The notes beneath the pieces are model-generated. The model did no database searches. It was given only the letters and a program-made list of their open reading frames with translations, and was not told the origin of the DNA. Positions 9,226 to 18,821 of a DNA stretch of 64,000 nucleotides are shown in pieces; position 1 is the stretch's first letter, and each line of letters begins with the position of its first letter. The position numbers and the translations under genes are program-made. The stretch is from CG2-30-36-16 sp964372115 (lineage in GTDB: Bacteria > Bacteroidota > Ignavibacteria > Ignavibacteriales > Ignavibacteriaceae), in the NCBI GenBank assembly GCA_964372115.1, contig CAYJPN010000009.1:62001-126000 (forward strand), in the 5' to 3' direction.

Positions 9226-10209
9226 ATGGCAGAAGTACTTTCACAACAAGAAATAGATCAACTTTTAAACAAAGTTAAAAGCGGTGACGAACAAGTTTCG
9301 AACCATACGTTGGAAAAAGAAGCTGTTCCTTTTGATTTTAGGCTGCCTAACCGAATCTCGAAAAACCAGCTTAGAACAATCCGCAACATACACGAAAACT
9401 TCTCCGAAAGTTTTAGCGCCTATCTTGTCGCAAAACTTCAGACAATTGTTAATATAAATGTTTCTTCGGTCGATCAGATTTATTACTCAGAGTATGTACT
9501 TTCGGTATCAAACCCTGGCTGCCTTTATACATTCGATATAAAAAATACAGATATAAAGGGAATACTTGAACTTAACACCGATCTTGCACTTTCCCTTGTT
9601 GACCGCTTATTAGGCGGTAACGGAACCGGCTCAAAACAAACAAAAGTAATTACACCAATCGAACAAAAAGTTCTCCAGGTAATGGTAGAAAGAATTATGC
9701 AGGATTTGCGTAAAGCATGGGCTGTGATAGACAATTTTGATTTTAAAGTGGAACGTTTTGAATCGGATATCGATTTTGCTCAGATAACATCACAGAGTGA
9801 ATCGGTGCTGCTTATATCATTTGAAATTTTTATTGGTGAACATTCGTATTTGATGAACTTGTGTTTTGCTACATTTGCTTTCGATACGGTGTTGTCGAAA
9901 CTGTCATCTCAAAAGCTATCATCTATTCGCCCCGGTAAGTATAACGGTACCACGGCACGCGAAATTTTATCCTCGCATCTTGAGCAGACATATTTACCAA
10001 TATCTGTGGAATTCGGCAGAGGAACCATTTCAATAAAAGAATTAATAGAGCTGCAGGTAGGTGATATCTTAAAACTTGCAACAAAAATAAGCGATGATCC
10101 GCAGGTAAAAGTTGGCAGTCGCGTACTGTTCGAAGGACGACCGGGTCTTGTTAATAAACACAAAGCAATAAAAGTTACACAAAAAGTTTTTACAAATAAT
10201 AAAGCATAG
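9226..10209 (+). CDS. fliM: Flagellar motor switch protein FliM
   Basis: Cytoplasmic C-ring component that binds phosphorylated CheY and sets rotation direction. The N-terminal CheY-binding motif L-S-Q-Q-E-I-D-Q-L-L is at residues 5-14. It is followed by the CheC-like middle domain (about 40-235), with L-G-G-N-G near 133, and a SpoA surface domain at the C-terminus with P-I-S-V-E-F-G-R-G-T-I. The 327-residue length is normal. It is followed after 35 bases by fliN, the usual order. Confidence 0.95.
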   Translation: MAEVLSQQEIDQLLNKVKSGDEQVSNHTLEKEAVPFDFRLPNRISKNQLRTIRNIHENFSESFSAYLVAKLQTIVNINVSSVDQIYYSEYVLSVSNPGCLYTFDIKNTDIKGILELNTDLALSLVDRLLGGNGTGSKQTKVITPIEQKVLQVMVERIMQDLRKAWAVIDNFDFKVERFESDIDFAQITSQSESVLLISFEIFIGEHSYLMNLCFATFAFDTVLSKLSSQKLSSIRPGKYNGTTAREILSSHLEQTYLPISVEFGRGTISIKELIELQVGDILKLATKISDDPQVKVGSRVLFEGRPGLVNKHKAIKVTQKVFTNNKA

Positions 10210-10244
10210 CATAGGCTGTGCCTGTTGAGTGATTAGGAGTTAAT

Positions 10245-10610
10245 ATGGCAGATAATAATATGATGAACCAGGCAGACAACTCGAAAATTATGGGAGACCT
10301 TGCAGAATTTCCCGAGTTGGACGAGTCGCAGAAAAGAAATAGTTTTGGCGATGACAAACTGGAAATGTTAAAAGATCTTCAGCTTAACGTTTATATTGAA
10401 CTCGGCAGAACACAGATGCAGATAAAAGATGTGCTGGAACTTGAGCGCGGTTATGTTATTGAATTGGACAAACTTGCGAGCGAACCGGTAGACATTTATG
10501 TAAATAACAAAAAAATTGCCGAAGGTGAAGTTGTGGTTATAGATAAACATTTCGGAATAAGAATTACAAATCTGAACGAACTAAACAGCCGCTTAAAGGG
10601 ATTAATCTAA
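10245..10610 (+). CDS. fliN: Flagellar motor switch protein FliN
   Basis: Cytoplasmic C-ring protein that forms the base of the switch and docks FliH during export. The 121-residue protein has a variable acidic N-terminus (1-45) and a single SpoA domain (about 46-118) with the canonical L-N-V-Y-I-E-L-G-R-T, V-L-E-L, and I-A-E-G-E-V-V-V-I-D segments. It overlaps fliO by one base (TAATG), indicating translational coupling. Confidence 0.95.
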   Translation: MADNNMMNQADNSKIMGDLAEFPELDESQKRNSFGDDKLEMLKDLQLNVYIELGRTQMQIKDVLELERGYVIELDKLASEPVDIYVNNKKIAEGEVVVIDKHFGIRITNLNELNSRLKGLI

Positions 10611-10951
10611 TGGGTTTTTTTGATGTTGTTAAAGCATTAATTCCATTACTTTTTATACTCGGGCTCCTTTACGGCGCCTTGTGGTACGTACGTAAACATT
10701 CATTTTCAATCGGTGGGAAAAAAGCCGCTGGAATAAATATAAAAGTGCTCGGCACCCAAATATTGATGCCCAAAAAATATATTTCAATCGTAAAAGTTCA
10801 CGATACGGTTTTAGTACTTGGAATTAGCGAGGGATCGGTAAATTTGTTAAAAGAGTTGGACGAATCGGCTATTGAAACCGAACCTGATGATAATGGTGAA
10901 GCAAAACCGAACTTCGGTGAGCTTTTGAAAAAGAATCTTGGACTAAAATGA
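10610..10951 (+). CDS. fliO: Flagellar export protein FliO
   Basis: Small membrane protein that assists assembly of the FliP ring in the flagellar type III export gate. The 113-residue product has one N-terminal transmembrane segment (about 5-27) and a short cytoplasmic domain with I-K-V-L-G-T-Q and V-L-V-L-G-I-S-E-G, the FliO-type beta strands. Its position between fliN and fliP is the usual one and is the main support, because the family is poorly conserved. Confidence 0.85.
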   Translation: MGFFDVVKALIPLLFILGLLYGALWYVRKHSFSIGGKKAAGINIKVLGTQILMPKKYISIVKVHDTVLVLGISEGSVNLLKELDESAIETEPDDNGEAKPNFGELLKKNLGLK

Positions 10952-11712
10952 AAAAGTACTGGATTATCGGTTTTATCTTATTTGCCGTACTGATATTAAC
11001 CGATTTAACACTTGCGCAACAGACCTCAACAAAACTTCCTTTTCCTAAAATAGGTATAGATGTAGGCACTGCCGACTCACCCGGCGATATCTCTGTAACG
11101 CTTCAAATATTATTGATGATGACAATATTATCACTCGCGCCGTCGATAATGATAATGACGACATCTTACCTTCGTATTATAATTGTATTTCATTTTCTTA
11201 AAACCGCGCTCGGCACACAGTCTATGCCGCCATCGCAGCTATTAGCCGGTGTTGCGTTGTTTATAACTTTTTTTGTAATGGCTCCTACATGGAGCAAAGT
11301 AAACGATGACGCATTAAAACCTTTAATGGATGGCAAAATTTCCGTTGATTCTGCGTACTCAAAGGGAATAGAGCCGATAAGACAATTTATGTTTAAAAAT
11401 GTAAGAGATGAGGATCTTGAGTTGTTTCTCGGTTTAGCGTCGCTCGAAAAACCGAACAACAGGCAGGAAGTACCGACTTACATTCTTGTTCCTTCATTTG
11501 CTTTGAGCGAAATGCGTGCGGGTTTTATAATCGGATTTTTTCTGTTCATACCGTTTTTAATGGTGGATATGATTGTTTCGAGTATCCTTATGTCTATGGG
11601 TATGATGATGCTTCCGCCGATGCTTGTATCGCTCCCATTTAAAATTTTATTGTTTATTCTGGTGGATGGTTGGAATTTGATTGTAGGTTCACTTGTTAGG
11701 AGTTTTACCTGA
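10948..11712 (+). CDS. fliP: Flagellar export gate protein FliP
   Basis: Core channel subunit (five copies) of the flagellar type III export gate. The 254-residue protein begins with a cleavable signal peptide ending near residue 24, a known peculiarity of FliP. It has four membrane segments, and the hallmark block T-S-Y-L-R-I-I-I-V-F-H-F-L with T-A-L-G-T-Q is near residues 72-92. The C-terminal M-S-M-G-M-M-M-L-P-P segment is intact. It overlaps fliO by four bases and fliQ by one. Confidence 0.96.
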   Translation: MKKYWIIGFILFAVLILTDLTLAQQTSTKLPFPKIGIDVGTADSPGDISVTLQILLMMTILSLAPSIMIMTTSYLRIIIVFHFLKTALGTQSMPPSQLLAGVALFITFFVMAPTWSKVNDDALKPLMDGKISVDSAYSKGIEPIRQFMFKNVRDEDLELFLGLASLEKPNNRQEVPTYILVPSFALSEMRAGFIIGFFLFIPFLMVDMIVSSILMSMGMMMLPPMLVSLPFKILLFILVDGWNLIVGSLVRSFT

Positions 11713-11981
11713 TGACCGAAGAAATAGTAATAGAGTTGTTAAAGGAAGTTTTTTTTACTGTTTTTACAATTTTGCTGCCGATTCTCGGTGTCTCCTTAAT
11801 TATCGGTATCATTATTTCTATTTTTCAAGCCGCAACGTCAATTCAGGAAATGACTCTTACCTTCGTGCCGAAAATTCTAATTACCGCTCTTGCAATTATT
11901 TTTCTTTTACCCTGGATTATGGATAAAATGATTGCGGTAACAATAAAATATTTTACTATGTTTATTACTGTAATAAAATGA
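11712..11981 (+). CDS. fliQ: Flagellar export gate protein FliQ
   Basis: Small two-helix subunit (four copies) of the export gate that wraps around FliP-FliR. The 89-residue length, two hydrophobic hairpins (about 14-42 and 52-75) and the block F-Q-A-A-T-S-I-Q-E-M-T-L-T-F-V-P-K are diagnostic of the family. It is coupled to both neighbours by overlapping stop and start codons. Confidence 0.96.
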   Translation: MTEEIVIELLKEVFFTVFTILLPILGVSLIIGIIISIFQAATSIQEMTLTFVPKILITALAIIFLLPWIMDKMIAVTIKYFTMFITVIK

Positions 11982-12754
11982 CGGACATTCTTATTGTCGA
12001 TTTTGTTATACTCATTTTTATCTTCCTCCGGGTTTTCTCCGCTTTTATTGCTGCGCCGGTTATAGGGCATGTTTCAATTCCGGTTGTAACAAAACTTGCC
12101 GTATCTATGGTTCTCTCCTACATTATCTTTTTAACTATTGATAAATCGGCATATAATGTTCCCATAAGTTTATGGTCTTTAGCTGTTTTCGGAACAAAAG
12201 AAGTAATAACCGGGCTTATTATCGGTTTTATGCTTCATTTTGTTTTTTACGGCATTTCATTCTCCGGTACTTTAATAGGTTTTGATATGGGATTAGTTAT
12301 GTCGCAGGTATTTAACCCGATGGAAGAAACTGAAAACAACGTTATTGGCGAAGTTATTTATTTTGCCGCGGTGTTAATTTTTTTTCTTATTAATGGTCAT
12401 CATTATATAGTAAGAGGATTAGTCTCATCGTTTGATTTAATACCTCTCGGTAAATTTACAATAAACGGCGCCACTTTAGAATTATTAATAAATTACTCTG
12501 CCGGAGTGTTTGTAATAGCCGTTAAAATTGCTTCACCACTTCTCGTCTCGTTTTTCCTAATTCACATTGCCGAAGGAATAACGGCGAGGGCTATACCGCA
12601 GATGCAAATATTTTTTGTAACCCAACCTCTAAAACTTGGCCTTGGATTTGTATTATTAGCTTCAGTAGTGCCTATATATATATATGTAATAAAAAATTTA
12701 CTTCAGGGCTACGAAGATAGTTTGTACAATTTGATAAAGGCAATGAGTAAGTAA
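11978..12754 (+). CDS. fliR: Flagellar export gate protein FliR
   Basis: Single-copy subunit that completes the FliP-FliQ-FliR export channel. The 258-residue product has about six hydrophobic segments. The conserved motifs R-V-F-S-A-F near residue 18, G-L-I-I-G-F near 79 and V-M-S-Q-V-F-N-P near 107 match the family. It ends with the ATG of flhB overlapping its stop codon. Confidence 0.95.
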   Translation: MTDILIVDFVILIFIFLRVFSAFIAAPVIGHVSIPVVTKLAVSMVLSYIIFLTIDKSAYNVPISLWSLAVFGTKEVITGLIIGFMLHFVFYGISFSGTLIGFDMGLVMSQVFNPMEETENNVIGEVIYFAAVLIFFLINGHHYIVRGLVSSFDLIPLGKFTINGATLELLINYSAGVFVIAVKIASPLLVSFFLIHIAEGITARAIPQMQIFFVTQPLKLGLGFVLLASVVPIYIYVIKNLLQGYEDSLYNLIKAMSK

Positions 12755-13842
12755 TGGCAGAAAACCAGGACGGACAGGAAAAAACCGAAGAGGCAACCGG
12801 TAAGCGGTTAAGAGAAGCGCGGGAAAAAGGGCAGGTTGCCAAAAGTACCGAAATCAACTCGCTTGCAGTGTTTTTAACAGGTATGTTTTTGCTATATGTT
12901 ACCCAGCAACTGTTAAGCGGACAAATATCCTATCTTGCAAAATTCATTTTTGGCTCACTCGATACACTCGAAATAAGTACCTCACTTGTAAACGATTATG
13001 CAATAAGCGCATATTTTTTCTTTGTTCTTACGCTGGCTCCCGTATTAGGCGGACTTGTTGTTATTGGCCTGGTGGCTAGTATTGCGCAGGTTGGGCTAAC
13101 ATTTTCAAGCAAAGCGCTCGAACCCAAATTTAATAAATTGAATCCTCTTAAAGGGATTAAGAATATTTTAATGTCTTCCCGCTCATTGGTAGAATTGGCA
13201 AAATCAGTATTTAAATTGATTGTAATTAGTTTTTTTACATATATAGTTCTCGAAGATTTAGTAACCCGGGCTTCAAAACTTGTCGATTATTCTATCGGCG
13301 AGACTGTAAATTTTATGATCGATTCCGCTTATTCACTCATCTGGAAAATAGCAATTGTGTACTCCGTAATAGCAGCAGTCGATCTGATATTTCAGCGTAA
13401 AAAGCATAAAAAAGAGATGATGATGACAAAACAGGAGGTAAAAGAGGAAAATAAGCAGACAGAAGGGGACCCGTTAATCAAATCTAAAATAAGACAAATA
13501 CAATATTCTACTGCTCGAAGCAGAATGATGAAAGATATACCCACCGCCGACGTTGTAATTACAAACCCGACTCACTTTGCGGTTGCTTTAAAATATGAAC
13601 CCGGTAGAAGCCCGGCGCCAAAAGTTGTTGCTAAGGGTATGGATTCTCTGGCGCAAAGAATTAAAAAAATTGCGGCTGACAATAATGTCCCGATTCACGA
13701 GGATGTTGAATTAGCAAGAGCGCTCTACCGCACCTGCGATGTAGGCGATGATATTCCGACATCGTTATTTAAAGCAGTGGCACAAATTTTGGCATACATA
13801 TTCCAATTAAAGAATATGAAGAAAAAAAAGAGTATAGTATAA
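12754..13842 (+). CDS. flhB: Flagellar export switch protein FlhB
   Basis: Membrane protein that switches export specificity from rod/hook to filament substrates. Residues 5-30 carry the family start with E-K-T-E-E-A-T-G-K-R-L-R-E-A-R. Four membrane segments follow, and the cytoplasmic domain holds the self-cleavage site N271-P272-T273-H274, intact here. The 362-residue length is normal. The gene ends one base before flhA, in the usual order. Confidence 0.97.
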   Translation: MAENQDGQEKTEEATGKRLREAREKGQVAKSTEINSLAVFLTGMFLLYVTQQLLSGQISYLAKFIFGSLDTLEISTSLVNDYAISAYFFFVLTLAPVLGGLVVIGLVASIAQVGLTFSSKALEPKFNKLNPLKGIKNILMSSRSLVELAKSVFKLIVISFFTYIVLEDLVTRASKLVDYSIGETVNFMIDSAYSLIWKIAIVYSVIAAVDLIFQRKKHKKEMMMTKQEVKEENKQTEGDPLIKSKIRQIQYSTARSRMMKDIPTADVVITNPTHFAVALKYEPGRSPAPKVVAKGMDSLAQRIKKIAADNNVPIHEDVELARALYRTCDVGDDIPTSLFKAVAQILAYIFQLKNMKKKKSIV

Positions 13843-13843
13843 A

Positions 13844-15892
13844 GTGAAACTTTTCGGAAAAAATTCGGATATAATGCTCGCCTTCGGTTTAATCATGATG
13901 CTTGCGCTCATGCTTATACCGCTGCCGCCTCTAATCCTCGATTTTTTGCTTGCGGTTAATATTTCTGTTGCGCTGCTTATTTTAATTGTTTCGCTTTACA
14001 TCGAATCGCCCCTCGATATTTCCGTATTTCCGGGACTTTTATTAATACTTACCCTGTTTCGTCTTGCTCTCAACATAAGCTCCACGCGTTTGATTCTGCT
14101 CGATGGTTATGCCGGGCATGTAATTGAAACATTCGGTTCATTCGTAGTCGGTGGAAATTATGTAGTTGGTTTTATAGTTTTTATAATTCTTGTAATCATA
14201 CAGTTTGTAGTTATTGTAAAAGGTTCGGGCCGTATATCGGAAGTAGCTGCACGTTTTACACTTGATGCAATGCCCGGTAAACAGATGGCAATTGATGCCG
14301 ATCTTAATACCGGATTAATAACCGAAAGTGAAGCAAAAGTTCGCCGCTCCACAATTTCGCGCGAGGCAGAGTTTTACGGAGCAATGGATGGTGCAAGTAA
14401 GTTTGTTAAAGGAGATGCAATTGCAGGGCTTTTAATAAACGGTATAAACATACTCGGCGGATTTATTATTGGTGTTGCGCAGCGGGGACTTCCTTTTAAC
14501 GAAGCGCTCCAAAGTTATACAATTTTAACAATCGGCGATGGTTTAGTATCTCAAATACCGGCTCTCATAATTTCAACCGCAGCCGGGCTTGTAGTTACAA
14601 GAAGCGCCGCGGGTACTGCACTCGATATTCAAATGCGTACACAGCTTCTTGGTAACCCGAGAGTTCTCGGAACTGTTTCGGGCGCTATTATTTTATTTGC
14701 AATGGTACCTGGAATGCCATTTTTGCCATTTACCATTCTTGGTGTTGCGCTTGGCGTTGGTTCTTACCTAACAAGCAAAAAGAAAAAATTGGCAGATGCT
14801 CCTAAAGAAATTGAAGACGTACCGGAAGAACCGGCAGAAGAAAAAGTTGAGCAGTACCTTCAGGTTGACCCGATTGAAATTGAAATAGGTTACGGTTTAA
14901 TAAGTCTTGTTGATGAAAAACAGGGAGGTAACCTGTTCCAGAAAATTTCTTCAACACGAAAATATATTGCATTGGAATTCGGGGTTCTTATTCCACCGGT
15001 TAGAGTTAGGGATAACCTGCAATTGGACCCGAACGAGTATATGATAAAAATAAAGGGAAACATTGTAGCTAATTTTGAGATTTATACAGACCGATTCCTG
15101 GCTATGAATCCCGGAAATATAAAAGAACAGATTGGCGGAATACCGACAAACGACCCTGCATTTAACTTGCCGAGTTTCTGGGTCACACAATCTGAAAAAG
15201 AAAAAGCCGAGGTGCTTGGTTTTACAGTCGTGGATGCAATTTCGGTTCTTTCAACACACTTGCAGGAAACATTAAAGAAAAACTTTGATAAAATACTTTC
15301 ACGGCAGGCAACAAAACAACTTTTGGAAAATCTAAAGAAAGAGTATCCTGCAGTAGTTGAAGATATAAATACAGATGCGCTCTCACTCGGCTCTATTCAA
15401 AAAGTACTTCAAAACCTTTTGCGCGAGTTTATCCCCATAAAAGATCTTGTGCAGATACTTGAGGCACTTATTGACTATTCAAAAGTTACAAAAAATGTTG
15501 ATGTTTTAACCGAATATGTCCGGCACTCAATCGGCGACTCGATAGCTGCGTTGTACAAAGACTCAAACAGTATTATTCGCGCCGTTGCGCTTGGTGAAAA
15601 TGTAGAAAGTATGATTTCCCGTTCACTTCAAAATCAGAAGGAAGCAACCGGTACGCTCGGTTTAAGCCCTATTGTTTTACGCGAGATGTATAAAAGTTTA
15701 ACCGAAAATTCAGAAAAATTCAAAATGCTCGGCTATCCGCCAATATTAATAACTTCGGCAACTATTCGCCCTTATTTCTTTAAACTTATAAATTCCAGTT
15801 TCCCGGACGTTGTGGTTTTATCGTACACCGAGCTGCCTTCGAACGTTGAAATTGAGTTTATAGATAAAATAGAGGTGGCAAGTGCAAATTAA
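13844..15892 (+). CDS. flhA: Flagellar export protein FlhA
   Basis: Largest export-gate component; a nonamer whose cytoplasmic ring selects substrates and whose membrane part uses the proton gradient. The 682 residues comprise about eight N-terminal membrane helices (to about 310), the conserved F-R-L-A-L-N-I-S-S-T-R block near 70-80 and the M-D-G-A-S-K-F-V-K-G-D-A-I block near 182-194, followed by the cytoplasmic domain. The start codon is GTG, one base after flhB. The end overlaps flhF by 11 bases. Confidence 0.97.
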   Translation: MKLFGKNSDIMLAFGLIMMLALMLIPLPPLILDFLLAVNISVALLILIVSLYIESPLDISVFPGLLLILTLFRLALNISSTRLILLDGYAGHVIETFGSFVVGGNYVVGFIVFIILVIIQFVVIVKGSGRISEVAARFTLDAMPGKQMAIDADLNTGLITESEAKVRRSTISREAEFYGAMDGASKFVKGDAIAGLLINGINILGGFIIGVAQRGLPFNEALQSYTILTIGDGLVSQIPALIISTAAGLVVTRSAAGTALDIQMRTQLLGNPRVLGTVSGAIILFAMVPGMPFLPFTILGVALGVGSYLTSKKKKLADAPKEIEDVPEEPAEEKVEQYLQVDPIEIEIGYGLISLVDEKQGGNLFQKISSTRKYIALEFGVLIPPVRVRDNLQLDPNEYMIKIKGNIVANFEIYTDRFLAMNPGNIKEQIGGIPTNDPAFNLPSFWVTQSEKEKAEVLGFTVVDAISVLSTHLQETLKKNFDKILSRQATKQLLENLKKEYPAVVEDINTDALSLGSIQKVLQNLLREFIPIKDLVQILEALIDYSKVTKNVDVLTEYVRHSIGDSIAALYKDSNSIIRAVALGENVESMISRSLQNQKEATGTLGLSPIVLREMYKSLTENSEKFKMLGYPPILITSATIRPYFFKLINSSFPDVVVLSYTELPSNVEIEFIDKIEVASAN

Positions 15893-17009
15893 AAAATATG
15901 TTGCCTCTACGCTAAAAGAAGCATCCGCAAAAATGAAAAAAGAACTCGGCGGGGATGCAGTTATTCTCGGTACTCGAATTATCGAAGGTGATCAGCGATT
16001 CGGTGTACAAAGAATGTTTGAAATTTCAGCCGGTATAGATAATAATCTGGGTCCGGTTAACGAGCCGGGGCTTAGAGCAAAGTATGTAACTGAAGAGAGC
16101 GGAAGCGACTATCTTGCCGAATTAAAAAAGCTGAATGAAAAAATTTATAAAAATCCAGTTTTAAAAAGTGCAGGCGCAGAAAACAAAGTGCCCGAAGCGA
16201 TAAAAAAGAACAAACCTTCGCTGAACACAGAGTTAAAAGAAATTATTGAAACATTGCAGTTTAGGGAAATACAAAAACCGGCTATAAATGCAATTGTCAC
16301 ACAATTGAAGAAGTATAAAAGTTTTTTAACTAATGAAAACATTGACAGCTATTTACTTTCAAGTATATCTGCGATGATTCCGACATACCAATTTGAGCTA
16401 AAAAAACAAAAAGAGCCAAAAGTTGTTTCACTTGTGGGCCCTACCGGCGTAGGCAAAACAACATGCATCGCTAAACTTGCTGTAATTTCAAAAATACTTC
16501 ACAATCTGGATATCGGTTTAATTTCAATTGACACTTATCGTCTCGGAGCGCTTGACCAGCTTCGGATATTCAGCGAAATAAGCAATACCGATATGCTCGT
16601 AGCGTATGAATCGAAGGAAATGCCCGGACTATTAAACAAGTTTAAAAAGAAGGACATTATTTTTATTGACACTGCCGGACGCAGTCAGAACAGTACCGAA
16701 CATTTGAAAGAAACAAAAATGTTTTTAACTGCCGGAGGCGTAACGGAAACTCATCTTGTTTTGAGCTCAACAAGTTCAACGCGTAACCTTATAGATGTTG
16801 CCGAAAAATTTAAAGTACTCAACTATAAATCGGTTATGTTTACAAAAGTTGATGAAGCGGTTTCGTACGGCAACATGTTAAACCTTGTATTTAATTACGA
16901 TGTACCGATAATGTTTTTAACAAACGGACAGGTAATACCTGACGATATTATTTCTGCCGATTCTGAATTTATAGCAAATATGATTTACCGCGGAAAGATG
17001 ACAAAATGA
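15882..17009 (+). CDS. flhF: Signal-recognition-type GTPase FlhF
   Basis: SRP-family GTPase that sets the position and number of flagella. The 375-residue protein has a basic N-terminal B domain, an N domain and a G domain with the P-loop G-P-T-G-V-G-K-T-T near residues 186-194, the D-T-Y-R-L-G-A motif and the D-T-A-G-R switch motif. It starts with GTG inside the end of flhA, behind a GAGGTGG ribosome-binding site, and overlaps flhG by four bases. The FlhF-FlhG pair suggests polar or otherwise number-controlled flagella. Confidence 0.93.
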   Translation: MQIKKYVASTLKEASAKMKKELGGDAVILGTRIIEGDQRFGVQRMFEISAGIDNNLGPVNEPGLRAKYVTEESGSDYLAELKKLNEKIYKNPVLKSAGAENKVPEAIKKNKPSLNTELKEIIETLQFREIQKPAINAIVTQLKKYKSFLTNENIDSYLLSSISAMIPTYQFELKKQKEPKVVSLVGPTGVGKTTCIAKLAVISKILHNLDIGLISIDTYRLGALDQLRIFSEISNTDMLVAYESKEMPGLLNKFKKKDIIFIDTAGRSQNSTEHLKETKMFLTAGGVTETHLVLSSTSSTRNLIDVAEKFKVLNYKSVMFTKVDEAVSYGNMLNLVFNYDVPIMFLTNGQVIPDDIISADSEFIANMIYRGKMTK

Positions 17010-17842
17010 TAGGGCAGGCTGAGCGGATACTTGAGTTAAAAAGACTAAAAGGGGGCGCCTCTTTTAACAATAACGAAAGTAAAATATTTGCATTTACATC
17101 GGGTAAGGGGGGTACAGGCAAAACATTTTTGGCGCTTAACATTGCATACAGTCTTGTAAAAAAAAATAAAAAAGTTCTTATTATCGATCTGGATGCAAAC
17201 TTTTCAAACGGCAGCATTATGCTCAATATGTTTGCTTCAAAAACAATATACAATTTTTATACAGGTCAATCTTTTTTGCCGGAGTTGATTACCAAGGTAG
17301 AGCCGGGGTTTCATTTTATTTTCGGCGATTCCGGAAAAACCGATTACCCCACCCCAGGACTTGATACAGTAAAATATTTTTATTCACAGCTTCGCACTCT
17401 TCAAAAAAATTACGATTTTATTTTTCTCGATACAGCGGCAGGTGCAAGCGATGATACACTTGCGTTTCTTTCAAGAGCGGATGTAAATATAATAGTTACA
17501 ACTCCCGAGCCTACCGCAGTTATGGACGCCTATGTGATGTTAAAGCTACTAAAACATGATGGTTTTAGAGGAAAAAAATATCTGCTTGTAAACCGGTGCC
17601 TAACACCCGATGATGTTTTTCAGACTCACAATAACTTTAATGCTGCCGCAAATCATTTCTTAAATGACGGCGCGGAGCTTCTCGGTCATGTTGATTCTAA
17701 TGAATCTGTAAGCGCTTCAATAATAAACCAGGAACTCCTTGTTAAACAATTTCCGCAGTGTAAAACTTCCACGCAAATCAGCCAGCTTAGCATCACGTTA
17801 ATCGAAATTGCCCAGATGGCTAATATTCAACAAACGCTCTAA
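17006..17842 (+). CDS. flhG: MinD-like ATPase FlhG (flagellar number regulator)
   Basis: ParA/MinD-type ATPase that antagonises FlhF to limit flagellar number. The 278 residues begin with a short helix rich in R/K/L that resembles the FlhF-activating helix of FlhG. The deviant Walker A box K34-G-G-T-G-K-T40 follows, then L-I-I-D-L-D-A-N and F-L-D-T-A-A-G. It closes the uninterrupted export-gate block; a 117-base non-coding gap follows. Confidence 0.9.
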   Translation: MIGQAERILELKRLKGGASFNNNESKIFAFTSGKGGTGKTFLALNIAYSLVKKNKKVLIIDLDANFSNGSIMLNMFASKTIYNFYTGQSFLPELITKVEPGFHFIFGDSGKTDYPTPGLDTVKYFYSQLRTLQKNYDFIFLDTAAGASDDTLAFLSRADVNIIVTTPEPTAVMDAYVMLKLLKHDGFRGKKYLLVNRCLTPDDVFQTHNNFNAAANHFLNDGAELLGHVDSNESVSASIINQELLVKQFPQCKTSTQISQLSITLIEIAQMANIQQTL

Positions 17843-17959
17843 TCAAGACCACCGCACAACCTCCAAAATCAAATAAATTCTTCAATTTTCAAACAAACTC
17901 GAGCCGTATTCTTCTGGTATAGTCTTTGCACTTTCATTATCAAAAAAAAGAAGATAATC

Positions 17960-18190
17960 ATGAACAAAATAATATTACAATTCGGACTTCTGGTATTTTT
18001 CCTCGCGGTTATATTTTTCAGCCAACGCGGTATACCGTTTCAGGATATACTAATAAAATCATTTATGATTTTTATCGTTTTAACCATAATGCTGAGTATT
18101 GCTGCAATTGTGTTCATGAAATCGATAAATAAAACTACATTAGCAAAAAATAAAGAACTATCACAAAACTTAAGCGGAAGTAGCAAATGA
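17960..18190 (+). CDS. Small membrane protein, unknown function
   Basis: Not recognised. A 76-residue product with two clear hydrophobic segments (about 4-21 and 33-54) separated by a short polar loop, and a polar C-terminal tail with K/N/S. It precedes fliA with a four-base overlap, so it is probably translated with the sigma factor and could act on it or on the export gate. No motif supports a specific function. The gene has an ATG and an AAGAAG sequence about 11 bases upstream. Confidence 0.6.
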   Translation: MNKIILQFGLLVFFLAVIFFSQRGIPFQDILIKSFMIFIVLTIMLSIAAIVFMKSINKTTLAKNKELSQNLSGSSK

Positions 18191-18819
18191 TGGACACAAT
18201 GAAACTTTGGAGCGCTTTTAAGACTGCACCTACTGCTGACTTAAAAAAAGAAATAATAACTACCTACACAAACCTTGTGCATTATGTTATTCACAAATCT
18301 AAATTTGTTAACCTTGATATATTAGACACACGCGATTACTTCCAGTTTGGTATTGAAGGTTTAAGCGAAGCAATTGACCGTTTCGACCCTGATTACGGGA
18401 CAAAATTCGAAACATATGCAATTCAAAGAATACGCGGAAAAATTCTCGATGAACTCCGTAAAGTTCAAATAAAACCCCGCATTAAAAACGGCGATCAACT
18501 TACCGATCCTTTTTACTCAAATGTTTCATTAAACAACCCGGTAGATGACGACGACGGTTATATGCTTTATGAAGTAATACCGGACGATGGCGAATTGCCA
18601 TTGGAAATAACCGAAAAAAATGAAGCCAAAGAATTTTTACTAAAAGCAATAAAACAGCTTGAAGAAAGGGATAGAATGATTCTTACCCTTTATTATTTTG
18701 AAAATCTTAACTATAAAGAAATTGCACACGTACTAAATATTACAGTGTCGCGCGTTTCGCAAATTCATTCAAGAATAATTTCATCACTAAAAACAAAACT
18801 TGTATGTCTCCAGGATTAA
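18187..18819 (+). CDS. fliA: Flagellar sigma factor FliA (sigma-28)
   Basis: Alternative sigma factor that directs RNA polymerase to late flagellar and motility genes. The 210-residue protein has region 2 with D-Y-F-Q-F-G-I-E-G-L and F-E-T-Y-A-I-Q-R-I-R-G-K-I-L-D-E-L-R, a reduced region 3, and region 4 ending in the helix-turn-helix Y-K-E-I-A-H-V-L-N-I-T-V-S-R-V-S-Q-I-H. These are hallmarks of the FliA/WhiG group. No flgM anti-sigma gene is recognisable in the window. A match to its expected promoter lies at 35704-35730. Confidence 0.93.
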   Translation: MMDTMKLWSAFKTAPTADLKKEIITTYTNLVHYVIHKSKFVNLDILDTRDYFQFGIEGLSEAIDRFDPDYGTKFETYAIQRIRGKILDELRKVQIKPRIKNGDQLTDPFYSNVSLNNPVDDDDGYMLYEVIPDDGELPLEITEKNEAKEFLLKAIKQLEERDRMILTLYYFENLNYKEIAHVLNITVSRVSQIHSRIISSLKTKLVCLQD

Positions 18820-18821
18820 CA

